Assembly (NCBI RefSeq): GCF_009720525.1
Contig: NZ_CP043930.1
Coordinates: forward strand, 5,178,501-5,242,500
Reading direction: 5' to 3'
Length of the DNA stretch: 64,000 nt
DNA from: Gimesia benthica
Lineage (GTDB): Bacteria > Planctomycetota > Planctomycetia > Planctomycetales > Planctomycetaceae
Shown: positions 17,871 to 25,850 of the stretch, in pieces
Layout of the letters: every line of letters starts with the position of its first letter
Numbering within the stretch: position 1 is the stretch's first letter
Notes under the pieces: model-generated
What the model was told of the DNA's origin: nothing
The model's input: the letters and a program-made list of their open reading frames with translations, nothing else
Database searches by the model: none
Translations under genes and position numbers: made by a program

Positions 17871-18194
17871 GACTGACCTGCCGCGGAATCCACCGCAGAT
17901 AGAGTGCATCCCGTTCCTCCAGCGATTGATAAAGCAGGCTTTCCAGTTCATCCGAAATCCCGGCTGCTTTCGCCAGTTCGACTGTTCCATGGAAAACGAA
18001 AATGTCGTTGGGCCCCTGTTCTCCATCCAGTTCAAAACGATCAATGAGAATCTTCAGATCCTCTCGGCTGATCGGTCCCAGATAAGTTGCGATTCCGGCG
18101 TCATAGAGATCGAAAATTTCGTCATCGAAGTCATCGAAAATTTCCGGTGGCGAGGTATCGAAAATGCCGGGATGTTCTTTTTTGTTTGATTCAT
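17863..18194 (-). CDS. Small acidic protein readable only through a -1 frameshift
   Basis: The ATG at 18194 lies one base after the stop of the upstream minus-strand gene, but its zero frame ends after 46 codons. The -1 frame is open to a TGA at 17863-17865 and encodes a coherent acidic protein (PPEIFDDFDDEIFDLYDAG, then REDLKILIDRFELDGEQGP and a closing LYLRWIPRQVSLN). That frame has no ATG, GTG or TTG of its own near its beginning. The switch can occur at A AAA AAG (minus strand, 18183-18177), placed in the register of the classical bacterial -1 slippery heptamer. A slip would give one 110-residue product. Alternatives are a one-base loss in the A-run (a broken gene) or a sequencing error. 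Function is unknown. Confidence 0.5.
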
Positions 18195-18195
18195 A

Positions 18196-18489
18196 CTATT
18201 CTGCTTCTTTGAGCAGAAATCGTTTTCTGGCTCTTCCCTCAGAAATATAACTGATCATCGCGGCTGGAAGTGCAAAAATAACACACACAGCCGAGATTTC
18301 AGAATCCCAGATCACCCACAGGAGACAACTGGAGATAAAAACAAGTATCGCAAGTTCTGCGACTAAGGTCGTTTCTCCTCCTGATGTCCACTTCCACGGC
18401 TGATAAAATCCGCAGATTCGTCCCAGGATACTATTCACGAGGAACAAAAACACAAAGGTGATCAGGAGAATGGTTAACAGGAGCTTCAT
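18196..18489 (-). CDS. Small membrane protein of unknown function
   Basis: About 97 residues when started at the ATG at 18489 (the frame is open from 18555). Three hydrophobic stretches are visible: LLLTILLITFVFLFLVNSIL near the start, LVAELAILVFISSCLLWVIW in the middle, and AVCVIFALPAAMISYIS before a basic tail (RARKRFLLKEAE). It is not recognised as a known family. It ends one base before the ATG of the frameshifted gene, so the two are probably co-transcribed. The longer start would put extra residues before the first helix without a signal motif, so the shorter start is preferred; the ribosome site is weak either way. Confidence 0.55.
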   Translation of the reverse strand: MKLLLTILLITFVFLFLVNSILGRICGFYQPWKWTSGGETTLVAELAILVFISSCLLWVIWDSEISAVCVIFALPAAMISYISEGRARKRFLLKEAE

Positions 18490-18641
18490 TGGAACGGTCT
18501 CTTGCAAAATGCACGACGCGAAATGGCATGGATTCAACCATGTGAAGGTCATCATTTATTAGAGAACGTACTTAAAGCGATGTCGGATTGAAAATTTCAA
18601 CCCGATTTCGTGATCTGCTGAAGAATTGAGCCGTACGTAAA

Positions 18642-21600
18642 TCAGTCAGGTTTCAGTTCCACCCGCCAGATCAGCCGTTGCTGTTTCTGAGTGGTTGCGC
18701 GGTTGAACAGATCCAGTTCTGTTTTTCCTGTGCGGGAGATCGGGACACCTGCGACCGATGGAACGTCGGCGACAGGTACACGGGGCACCGTCAATGACTC
18801 TTTCGCCGAATCATCAATCCACAGTTTGGCGGCTGACTGGCTCTCTTCTTTCTCATTGTTAGCTAGCTGCAGTTGCAGATGATGCTGACCGGCAGACAGT
18901 TCCCGGGTGAAATGCTCTGTCTCGACCGGCTTCTCCCCGGATTCATCCACGGAGAACAGCCTCAGTCTGGCAGTACGACCTTTCGGGATGACGCAATTCC
19001 AGGCATGCCAGTTTTTATAGTCGCGACGACCACCGGCCACAATCAGTTCGCCGGGTTCCACCTCAAGCGGTTTGAACTGATGCGAGTTCTGGAGATCAAC
19101 CTTGTAGAGAGGTTTCTTGCCTACACTTTCCTGAGCTGGAGCGATGAACTGATCGCGAACACCATCCCAGAACAGTTTCCGTGGCGCCAGGGTACCATTG
19201 GGCAACACGCCGCAGACAAGATGTTCCAGATCTTTCCCATTAAATTTCAAATCGAGATAACCAAATTCTGCCAGTGGTTTTGAGGGTCCGGGTTTGCCAC
19301 TCCAGCCGGTTGCATTCGCATAGCCATAAAAGGTAAGTGCCGGTTTGTCTTCCTGACCGAGTTGGTACCAGCGCTGGATATATTCAAACGGACCATTGAT
19401 CTCGAACGCTGAGGTAGAGACAAAATAATCATCGGTCCCTCCCAGATTATTCATCATCGCATGCGAGTAATTACCTTTGGATGAAGCCCAGCCTCCGATC
19501 ATCCGCACCAGCGAGCCATCACTGGTTTTAAAGATGAAGGCGGCCATGGGGGGAGAACGCAGTCGTGGTTTGGTGTCCCAGCTGGCATCCTTGGGGCGGA
19601 CATCACAGAGGACCGCGACCCTCCAACCCTCATCAGTTGGAACGACCAGAACCGGTGAGCGTTCCGATTTTTTCTTGTCAAAATCAGTGGCCAGATTCCA
19701 GTCTCCCCGGAACCGAAGTGGGGTGGCCGCCTTGAAGTCATTGACCTGTAGCAGACGATTAAGGATCACCAGCGATGGTTTCTTGATGAGCTGCTTGAGT
19801 AATCCTTGTGGGGAGTTGCTCAACAGTTCTGAAGACTGCAGGTAGTCGACTGCAACATCATAGAACGCGTATTTCTCTTTTGGCTTTTCATCCGAGACGG
19901 TCAGCACCACTACCCGTCCGTCGGCTTCGCGGGGAATAATCAGACGCTTGCGTTGCACATACGCGTCCTGTCCCTTCTGTTCGATGCGTCCCTGAATCGT
20001 AATCCGCAGACGGGATACCGCTTCCCCGTTCACTTCCAGGGGAACACGTAACTGAACGTTGCCGTCCTTGTCCGATTCCCCTGTTGCCAGAGGGCCAAAC
20101 CGCTGTGAAGCCCAGAGTTGCCAGTCGTCGGGGGCATTTTCAAAAGCAATCTCGCTGACGGTAATTTTGATATCGGGTACCGGTTCCGCCTGACGATTGA
20201 CAACCATTATTTTTCGAGGCGAACTGGGTACATACTTTTCCATGGTAATCGTTCGCCGCAGTGACTGACCTCCTGCCAGGTCAATCAGCGCATAGCGCGC
20301 AGGATCGTCGAGGGAAGAGGTTGGATAGACGGGCATCTGATAACCGTCGGCACTGACTCGATACGACTCCCGATCGTCGGCGGGCAGATTCCGGACCCGG
20401 GCGATTCCCTCTGCATCGGTTTTGACGCGCAGAAAGGTCTCCTGTGCCCATTGATAGCGCTGCTTGTTTTCATCCTTGCTGCGACTGACGATCTGGTTGG
20501 CCATCGTCAGAGACTCGGTAGCGGGAATGAACAGCTCCCCACCGAAAAATAATCCATTGGGATTAAATTTGACCTCGGCCCCTTCAATTGGCTGCCCGAT
20601 GGGATCGACGACTTTCACATCCAGCGAAGTAGTTGGCGTGCAGGGAAGTTCCACTTCTGTCTTAAACAGTCCCGGCGTGAGCGGAAACAGGTGTGGCCAG
20701 AACGCATCGTGCCGACTGATGGCATTATCCAGGATCGATGCGTCTCCCGCGTTGTGCCGTTCCAGGTAGTTCTTGTACGACTGAACCATCGGTCGAGTAG
20801 ACTGATAACCGTCAACCAGCGCAAACAGCTGAGCGGTACCGCCGGTCGGCAGGGAATCAAAAACGAAAGTCCCATCTGGTTTCACAGACGTGGACTGCTG
20901 CCAGGTCCAGCTGCCGTCGATCTTATGATCCTGCCCTTCATTAATGTAGAGTTCCACACAGCCGTATTTAATCGGCCGGGGGACTGAGTCATCCAGGCGT
21001 CCCTCCAGTCGGATACCTGGTTCGAGAATCGCCACAATTGTACCATCCTCTTCCACGCGTTCCGGTTTAGTGACATCGATCAGGTGGCTGAAGAGCACCG
21101 GCCCCTCTTCGTTGCTGGACACAACCCGCATCCAGCGGCGGTCGAGTTTCACGACCGGCGAGGTAAAGAAGCCCAGACGTCGATCGTCCTGTTTGAATTC
21201 CCGACCGATAACATGTGAGTCTTCCAGGAGAGGAAAGGCGTCCGGCAGGCGATTTCCTTTCGCATCGACTGCTTTGACGCGAATGATGCGTCCCGGCTGC
21301 AGAACCAGTTTCGGGTTGCCGTTGAGTGAATATTGCGTGCCCGCTTTGGCATATCCTTCAGCCTCGGCGGAGATCTGTGCCCGGGCGGCTCCCTCGGGAA
21401 CCTGAATCGTGACCTCGCCTTTCTGATTGGTGACGGGAGGATTGATTGTGATTTTCCCCAGCATATCCCCTTCATTATCTTCCCACCAGCCGACACGGAC
21501 CTTAGCGCCGGCGATGGGCCGATCCTGTTCGTCGACAACCTTCACGATTTTCGGCGATGTCTGCTTCAGGTTGATGTCTGGTTTTCCCGGTTTTCTCACC

Positions 21601-22910
21601 TTGCGGGCAGCCGGCTTCTTTTTCTCGGCCTCGGGTTTATTTGTGTTCTCTTTCGGTTCTACCTGCTTTTCTTTTTGAGGGGGATCCGGTTTTTGAGCAA
21701 GCACCTGCGGACTGAAGTGAACCGTCGCCACAACGACGGCAGAGAGGAACGCGAGCAGTCCACAACCATACCGCCAGGCAAGCGGAAGTCGATCGACGGC
21801 AGTCGGGCGTTCGAGCCACTTGAGCCGACGCAGCATTTGTGAACGGTCCGCCATCGCCAGCGCAGCCAGACGGGATTCCGCTCCCTGTCTCCGCAGAGCC
21901 CAGTGGGCCAGCAGACGCCGGTATTCTCTGAGACTGCTGATGGCATTAGCGGCTTGCGCGTCTGATAAATGCTCACAGGCCAGGCGATGCCGGTGCGGCA
22001 ATCTCCAGACCAGCGGATGAAACCAGTAGACCGCCTGGGTCAGATGAGTGACCAGATTCCAGAACACATCGCGGCCGGCAACGTGCGCGAGTTCATGCAT
22101 CAGGATGGCCGACTGTTCCTCTGCTGAGAGTGTCTCATACCATGTGCGGGGGAGATAGATTACCGGCCTAAAGACTCCCGCAGTACAGGGGCTTTCAATC
22201 TCTGTCGAGTACCCCACACGATGTGTGCCTTTCAACCGAAGTCGGTCCGCCAGAGACTGACACTGTTGTTGTATGTGATCGGGGACCAGCTCAGAATGTT
22301 TGCGCAGAACGGATGCCCGCCGTACCTGCCAGCTGAGTCTGATTAAGAGAACCGTCACGCCTGCCAACCAGACAAGGGTGATTAAAGTGCTTCTTGACAG
22401 GGAAGACTTGTCTGATGCTGGTTGCTGGTGAACTGTGTTAGTGGATGGGGTCAGGGGAGTTTCAGAAGTCAGCTCTTCTGGTTCCACATTTCCGGAGGGC
22501 GTCATGTTCGAGGATATCGCGATCTCCGGTTCCTGTTCCAGGGGCAGCGGATTGCTGTGATCCGGCGGAGGTGTTTCTTGCGGTACGAAGGGAGTCGTTT
22601 GTGTTTCCTCCGTCAGGGATTTTGGAACAGTTTCGCTCTGAGATGCAAAAGCGGGAGGCTTCATGTCGGGAGCACTCTCGATCACGGCTTCTGTCCTCTC
22701 TGCTTCCACGGGGGGTAAAATCGCCAGACCCAGTGGTGGTAATACATAACAGACCAGCGGAAACAGCAGGCAGGCGACAGACAGAAAGCGAGTCCACAAA
22801 ACGGACCAGCGCGGATTGACTGCGGAAAGCGAGTACAGAAGCAGCCACCCGACTGCCAGTAACAGAGTCAGGCGGATTAATGTGTCTTGCAGTAGCTCAG
22901 ATATATCCAT
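18642..22910 (-). CDS. M56 (BlaR1-type) peptidase with carboxypeptidase-regulatory repeats
   Basis: A 1422-residue membrane protein. The N-terminal half is an M56/BlaR1-like zinc peptidase: hydrophobic helices about 10-30, 36-66 and 172-194; the zinc motif HELAH at 272-276 with a downstream glutamate in ACEHLSD (E313); and a last helix about 376-396. A Lys/Pro/Glu linker leads to a very large extracytoplasmic part made of carboxypeptidase-regulatory-like (Ig-type) repeats and beta-rich segments. The family's penicillin-binding sensor domain is absent, so it is probably not a beta-lactam sensor. It lies 56 bases downstream of a BlaI-like repressor. The inferred mechanism is signal-triggered proteolysis relieving BlaI repression. 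The stimulus is unknown. Confidence 0.85.
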   Translation of the reverse strand: MDISELLQDTLIRLTLLLAVGWLLLYSLSAVNPRWSVLWTRFLSVACLLFPLVCYVLPPLGLAILPPVEAERTEAVIESAPDMKPPAFASQSETVPKSLTEETQTTPFVPQETPPPDHSNPLPLEQEPEIAISSNMTPSGNVEPEELTSETPLTPSTNTVHQQPASDKSSLSRSTLITLVWLAGVTVLLIRLSWQVRRASVLRKHSELVPDHIQQQCQSLADRLRLKGTHRVGYSTEIESPCTAGVFRPVIYLPRTWYETLSAEEQSAILMHELAHVAGRDVFWNLVTHLTQAVYWFHPLVWRLPHRHRLACEHLSDAQAANAISSLREYRRLLAHWALRRQGAESRLAALAMADRSQMLRRLKWLERPTAVDRLPLAWRYGCGLLAFLSAVVVATVHFSPQVLAQKPDPPQKEKQVEPKENTNKPEAEKKKPAARKVRKPGKPDINLKQTSPKIVKVVDEQDRPIAGAKVRVGWWEDNEGDMLGKITINPPVTNQKGEVTIQVPEGAARAQISAEAEGYAKAGTQYSLNGNPKLVLQPGRIIRVKAVDAKGNRLPDAFPLLEDSHVIGREFKQDDRRLGFFTSPVVKLDRRWMRVVSSNEEGPVLFSHLIDVTKPERVEEDGTIVAILEPGIRLEGRLDDSVPRPIKYGCVELYINEGQDHKIDGSWTWQQSTSVKPDGTFVFDSLPTGGTAQLFALVDGYQSTRPMVQSYKNYLERHNAGDASILDNAISRHDAFWPHLFPLTPGLFKTEVELPCTPTTSLDVKVVDPIGQPIEGAEVKFNPNGLFFGGELFIPATESLTMANQIVSRSKDENKQRYQWAQETFLRVKTDAEGIARVRNLPADDRESYRVSADGYQMPVYPTSSLDDPARYALIDLAGGQSLRRTITMEKYVPSSPRKIMVVNRQAEPVPDIKITVSEIAFENAPDDWQLWASQRFGPLATGESDKDGNVQLRVPLEVNGEAVSRLRITIQGRIEQKGQDAYVQRKRLIIPREADGRVVVLTVSDEKPKEKYAFYDVAVDYLQSSELLSNSPQGLLKQLIKKPSLVILNRLLQVNDFKAATPLRFRGDWNLATDFDKKKSERSPVLVVPTDEGWRVAVLCDVRPKDASWDTKPRLRSPPMAAFIFKTSDGSLVRMIGGWASSKGNYSHAMMNNLGGTDDYFVSTSAFEINGPFEYIQRWYQLGQEDKPALTFYGYANATGWSGKPGPSKPLAEFGYLDLKFNGKDLEHLVCGVLPNGTLAPRKLFWDGVRDQFIAPAQESVGKKPLYKVDLQNSHQFKPLEVEPGELIVAGGRRDYKNWHAWNCVIPKGRTARLRLFSVDESGEKPVETEHFTRELSAGQHHLQLQLANNEKEESQSAAKLWIDDSAKESLTVPRVPVADVPSVAGVPISRTGKTELDLFNRATTQKQQRLIWRVELKPD

Positions 22911-22966
22911 CGCAGATCCTTTCCAAGTGGGAATCTGTGGTCTGTTTCAGTATAGCAGATTATTGC

Positions 22967-23323
22967 TTACTTTTCGCCGCGGGCAATTTTCTTGAGCTGT
23001 TTGAGCTCCTGGGGGTTCAGGCGTTCCTTCTCGGCTAACTCCATCAACAGTTGTCCGGTCGAGCCGCCGGTAAAGACCTCCGCCAGCCGACGCACCATCT
23101 GTCGCAGGTGAGTTTCCCGCTTGAGCTTGGGGGCATACAGATACGCCCGACCTTCGCGCTGACGCGTGAGCATACCCCGCTCAACCATGCCTACCAGCAC
23201 GCTCCGCAAGGTGCCGTTATCGATCTCCCAGCCGAAGGACTCCTGGATTTCCCCCGGCTTTTGCGGCGCTTTGTTCCACAAAAGACGCAGAACCTCCAGC
23301 TCATTCTGATTGGGCTGTTCCAT
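22967..23323 (-). CDS. BlaI/MecI/CopY-family transcriptional repressor
   Basis: A 118-residue winged-helix repressor. The N-terminal domain has the family pattern NELEVLRLLWNKAPQKPGEI, then TLRSVLVGMVERGMLTRQREGRAYLYAP, the recognition helix and wing. The C-terminal half is the dimerisation and cleavage region. It is encoded just before the M56 peptidase gene, which normally inactivates such repressors by proteolysis. A 7-base-arm palindrome about 45-60 bases upstream overlaps a candidate promoter, consistent with autoregulation. No CopY-type CxCx4CxC copper motif is present, so copper sensing is unlikely. Confidence 0.92.
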   Translation of the reverse strand: MEQPNQNELEVLRLLWNKAPQKPGEIQESFGWEIDNGTLRSVLVGMVERGMLTRQREGRAYLYAPKLKRETHLRQMVRRLAEVFTGGSTGQLLMELAEKERLNPQELKQLKKIARGEK

Positions 23324-23366
23324 TCAATACTCTCCCATTCCGGAACATTAAAAAAATCCAAACTGA

Positions 23367-23385
23367 ACTGTGATTGTTTCACAGT
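23367..23385 (-). promoter_or_regulatory. Candidate BlaI-type operator overlapping the -10 box
   Basis: ACTGTGA-TTGTT-TCACAGT is a perfect palindrome with 7-base arms. On the minus strand, TTGCAC (23401-23396) and AACAAT (23378-23373) form a 17-base-spaced promoter whose -10 box lies inside the palindrome. A bound repressor would block it. No TACA/TGTA core of the characterised BlaI sites is present. Confidence 0.5.
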
Positions 23386-23415
23386 ACATGCCGGAGTGCA
23401 AGGAGAAAGTGTGGA

Positions 23416-23452
23416 AAGTTCACATAATGAGAAGAGAGTGCGTGGTGAACTT
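23416..23452 (-). terminator. Possible weak terminator hairpin after the GDPD gene
   Basis: AAGTTCAC (23416-23423) and GTGAACTT (23445-23452) form an 8-base stem with a 21-base loop directly after the minus-strand stop at 23469. The T content after the stem is modest, so this may be a weak terminator or a chance hairpin. Confidence 0.3.
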
Positions 23453-23468
23453 GTTTCAGAGGCGGGAG

Positions 23469-24278
23469 TTACTGATTTTTCAATCCCAGCAGCAGGCTGG
23501 GATCGTCGGTATAAATGCGTTCGACGCCCTGTTTGAGCAGTTGCTGCATCAAATCGGGATCGTTGACGGTCCAGGCACCCGGCTCGAGGCCGGCGGCTTT
23601 GATCTGCTGGACTTTTTCTGGAGTGATCCCACTGTAATGTAGAACCAGGGCTTCAAAGCCGCGCTGCCTGGCAATCTTGATGTCGGCTGCGATATCGGTA
23701 TCCGCACCACGATCCCAGAAGACGGGGATCTCGGGAGCCAGCTGTTTGACCTGGGTCATGTATTTCAGGTTTCCGTCATTGAAGCCGACCCAGGGCTCCA
23801 TCTTCAGACGCTTGACCAGTGCGACCGCCTCTTTGACGCAGTCGGCCTTGGGTTGCAGCGAAACACGGGTTTTGTGCTGTTGCTTGACGAGTAGCAGTAC
23901 TTCCTCGAGCAATGGCATCTGCTGGGGCGGGCATTCTGTTTTGGTCAGCTGCTTTCTGCGACGGAAGTCGGTAGCGACGTCAATCGTTTTCAGTTCTGCA
24001 TATGTGGAATCGGCCACGTCCCGGTTCTGGTCACCCACCCGCTTCGTGGTCTTGTCATGTGTGACGACCAGCTTACCGTCCTTCGTGAGAAAGATGTCGA
24101 GTTCCAGCCAGTCTGCACCCGCTAAGATTCCACTTTCAAAAGCGGGGATGGTGTTCTCCGGCCAGGCAACGGAATTGCCGCGATGGGCGGTGACACCGTT
24201 CTTTAAAAAGGAGTGTTCCTCAGCAGGAAGTACCGTCAGCAGGTTGAGAGCGAACAGTAACGCGCATACAAATTTCAT
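23469..24278 (-). CDS. Secreted glycerophosphodiester phosphodiesterase
   Basis: A 269-residue GDPD-family enzyme that hydrolyses glycerophosphodiesters to glycerol-3-phosphate and an alcohol. A signal peptide covers about 1-19 (ALLFALNLLTVLPAEE). Catalytic and metal residues of the TIM-barrel family are present: H32-R33-G, E41-N42 (ENTIPAF), E59-x-D61 (LELDIFLTKDG) and H74 (VVTHD). The C-terminal AWTVNDPDLMQQLLKQGVERIYTDDP is the usual family ending. Export suggests phospholipid scavenging in the periplasm. It is a lone gene about 90 bases after the DUF1501 gene on the same strand. Confidence 0.92.
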   Translation of the reverse strand: MKFVCALLFALNLLTVLPAEEHSFLKNGVTAHRGNSVAWPENTIPAFESGILAGADWLELDIFLTKDGKLVVTHDKTTKRVGDQNRDVADSTYAELKTIDVATDFRRRKQLTKTECPPQQMPLLEEVLLLVKQQHKTRVSLQPKADCVKEAVALVKRLKMEPWVGFNDGNLKYMTQVKQLAPEIPVFWDRGADTDIAADIKIARQRGFEALVLHYSGITPEKVQQIKAAGLEPGAWTVNDPDLMQQLLKQGVERIYTDDPSLLLGLKNQ

Positions 24279-24368
24279 CAGTTGAGACTCCAGAAAGAAA
24301 AACCAGAGCCCATGCTAGCGGGCCCCAGTGAAGATCTCAAGAAGAGCAGATGAAATTCAGCGATGCGT

Positions 24369-25844
24369 TCAGGCGATGATATCGTGGACGACATTCGTTT
24401 CGAACTGATGCGTCAGCCGTTCGCCCAGGCCGTTGCGCTGGTAGACCAGTCTTTCATGGTCCATGCCCAACAGGTGCAGAATGGTCGCGTGCCAGTCCTG
24501 GATGCTGACGCGGTTTTCCACGGAAGCGTAGCCGACTTCATCGGTGCTGCCGTAAACCAGACCCCGTTTGACTCCCCCACCCGCCATCCAGGCTGAGAAA
24601 CCGTAGGGGCCATGATCGCGGCCGGCGAGTTTCATCTGGGCGTTGTTGGTGATCTGGGCCGTCGGCAGACGTCCGAACTCACCACCCCAGAGGACCAGCG
24701 TTGAATCGAGCAGTCCCCGCTGACGCAGGTCTTTGAGCAGCCCCGCGACCGGCAGGTCAGTCTGGCCACAGGCACTCTGCAAGGAATTTGCAATCTTGGA
24801 ATGGTTATCCCAGAGTTGAGTGCGAGTATAAAGCTGAACGAAGCGAACTCCTTTCTCGACCAGACGTCGGGCCAGCAGGCAGCGTCTGCCGAAACTTTCG
24901 GTCTCTTGCTGATCGATGCCATACATGGCCAGGGTTTCCTGCGTTTCCTGTGCCAGGTCGAGTGTCTCGGTCGCTTCGAGCTGCATGTTGGCAGCCATCT
25001 CGTAATTCTGTATGCGGGCTTCCAGCTCCTGCTGACCGGGGCGTTGTTTCTGATGCATGCGGTCGAGCTGTTTGAGCAGCTGTTGTTTGTTGCGACTGAC
25101 CTGCTCGGTGTGAGCGTAATCGGGAGCCAAGTTCAACAGCGGAGAGCCCGTCGATTTCATTCGCGTTCCCTGGTAGAGGGGCGAAAGGTAACCCGACATC
25201 CAGTTGTCCACGTTGTTGACAGGCAGTCGATTGGTGGGATCAGCGAGTACCACGTAAGCGGGCAGATTCTGATTTTCATTCCCCAGACCGTATGTAACCC
25301 AGGAGCCGAGCACTGGATGCCCGGGAAACGTCTGGCCGGACTGCATTTTGTAAATGGCCGGTTCGTGGTTGGGATGCACGTTGTACATCGAGCGGACAAT
25401 CGTCATCTCGTCCACTTCCTGCGCAATGTGGGGTAGCGCATTGGAAACCCAGGCTCCCGACTTGCCGTGCCGCTTGAATTCAAACGGGCTCTGCATGAGT
25501 TTCCCGGTGCGGTCGGTTTCGAATACAGCGTTGCCGGTAAGTTCGCGGGGGGCGGTCTGTCCATGATACTTCTTCAAGGCGGGCTTGGGATCGAACAAGT
25601 CAACCTGGCTGGGGCCGCCCTGCATGCAGAGATGAATGACCGACGTGGCGCGGGGAGTGAAATGCGGACGACGCGGCTGCAGGTTCTCTGGAAGATTCTG
25701 AGCGCGATGTGTTTCTGCTCCGAAGGCCTGCTGCCCCAGCAGGGAGGACAGCGCAACACCACACAGACCGTCTGTCATGCGATCAAAAAAGCGACGACGG
25801 GAAAGTTCAGTCAGCAGTTCATTTTGTAGCGGGGGAACGGTCAT
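24369..25844 (-). CDS. DUF1501 (sulfatase-fold, Tat-exported) protein, first copy
   Basis: A 491-residue DUF1501 protein, a planctomycete-rich family related in fold to alkaline-phosphatase/sulfatase hydrolases; the biochemical role is not established. The N-terminus has a twin-arginine-like start (SRRRFFDRMTDGLCGVALSS). Typical stretches are VIHLCMQGGPSQVDLFDPKP, NHEPAIYKMQSG, LVLWGGEFGRLPTAQ and GRDHGPYGFSAWMAGGGVKRG. It starts six bases after the stop of the DUF1549/1553 cytochrome protein. This is the conserved PSD1-DUF1501 pair, thought to take part in polymer breakdown outside the cytoplasm. Confidence 0.93.
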   Translation of the reverse strand: MTVPPLQNELLTELSRRRFFDRMTDGLCGVALSSLLGQQAFGAETHRAQNLPENLQPRRPHFTPRATSVIHLCMQGGPSQVDLFDPKPALKKYHGQTAPRELTGNAVFETDRTGKLMQSPFEFKRHGKSGAWVSNALPHIAQEVDEMTIVRSMYNVHPNHEPAIYKMQSGQTFPGHPVLGSWVTYGLGNENQNLPAYVVLADPTNRLPVNNVDNWMSGYLSPLYQGTRMKSTGSPLLNLAPDYAHTEQVSRNKQQLLKQLDRMHQKQRPGQQELEARIQNYEMAANMQLEATETLDLAQETQETLAMYGIDQQETESFGRRCLLARRLVEKGVRFVQLYTRTQLWDNHSKIANSLQSACGQTDLPVAGLLKDLRQRGLLDSTLVLWGGEFGRLPTAQITNNAQMKLAGRDHGPYGFSAWMAGGGVKRGLVYGSTDEVGYASVENRVSIQDWHATILHLLGMDHERLVYQRNGLGERLTHQFETNVVHDIIA

Positions 25845-25850
25845 GTCTTC

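Noticed and set aside
16590-18044. 484-codon open frame on the minus strand
   Set aside because: It is antisense to the sialidase-like gene, which has a Tat signal and family motifs. The antisense product has no recognisable domain.
22967-23323. CopY-type copper repressor
   Set aside because: The C-terminal CxCx4CxC motif of CopY is absent and the gene is paired with an M56 peptidase.
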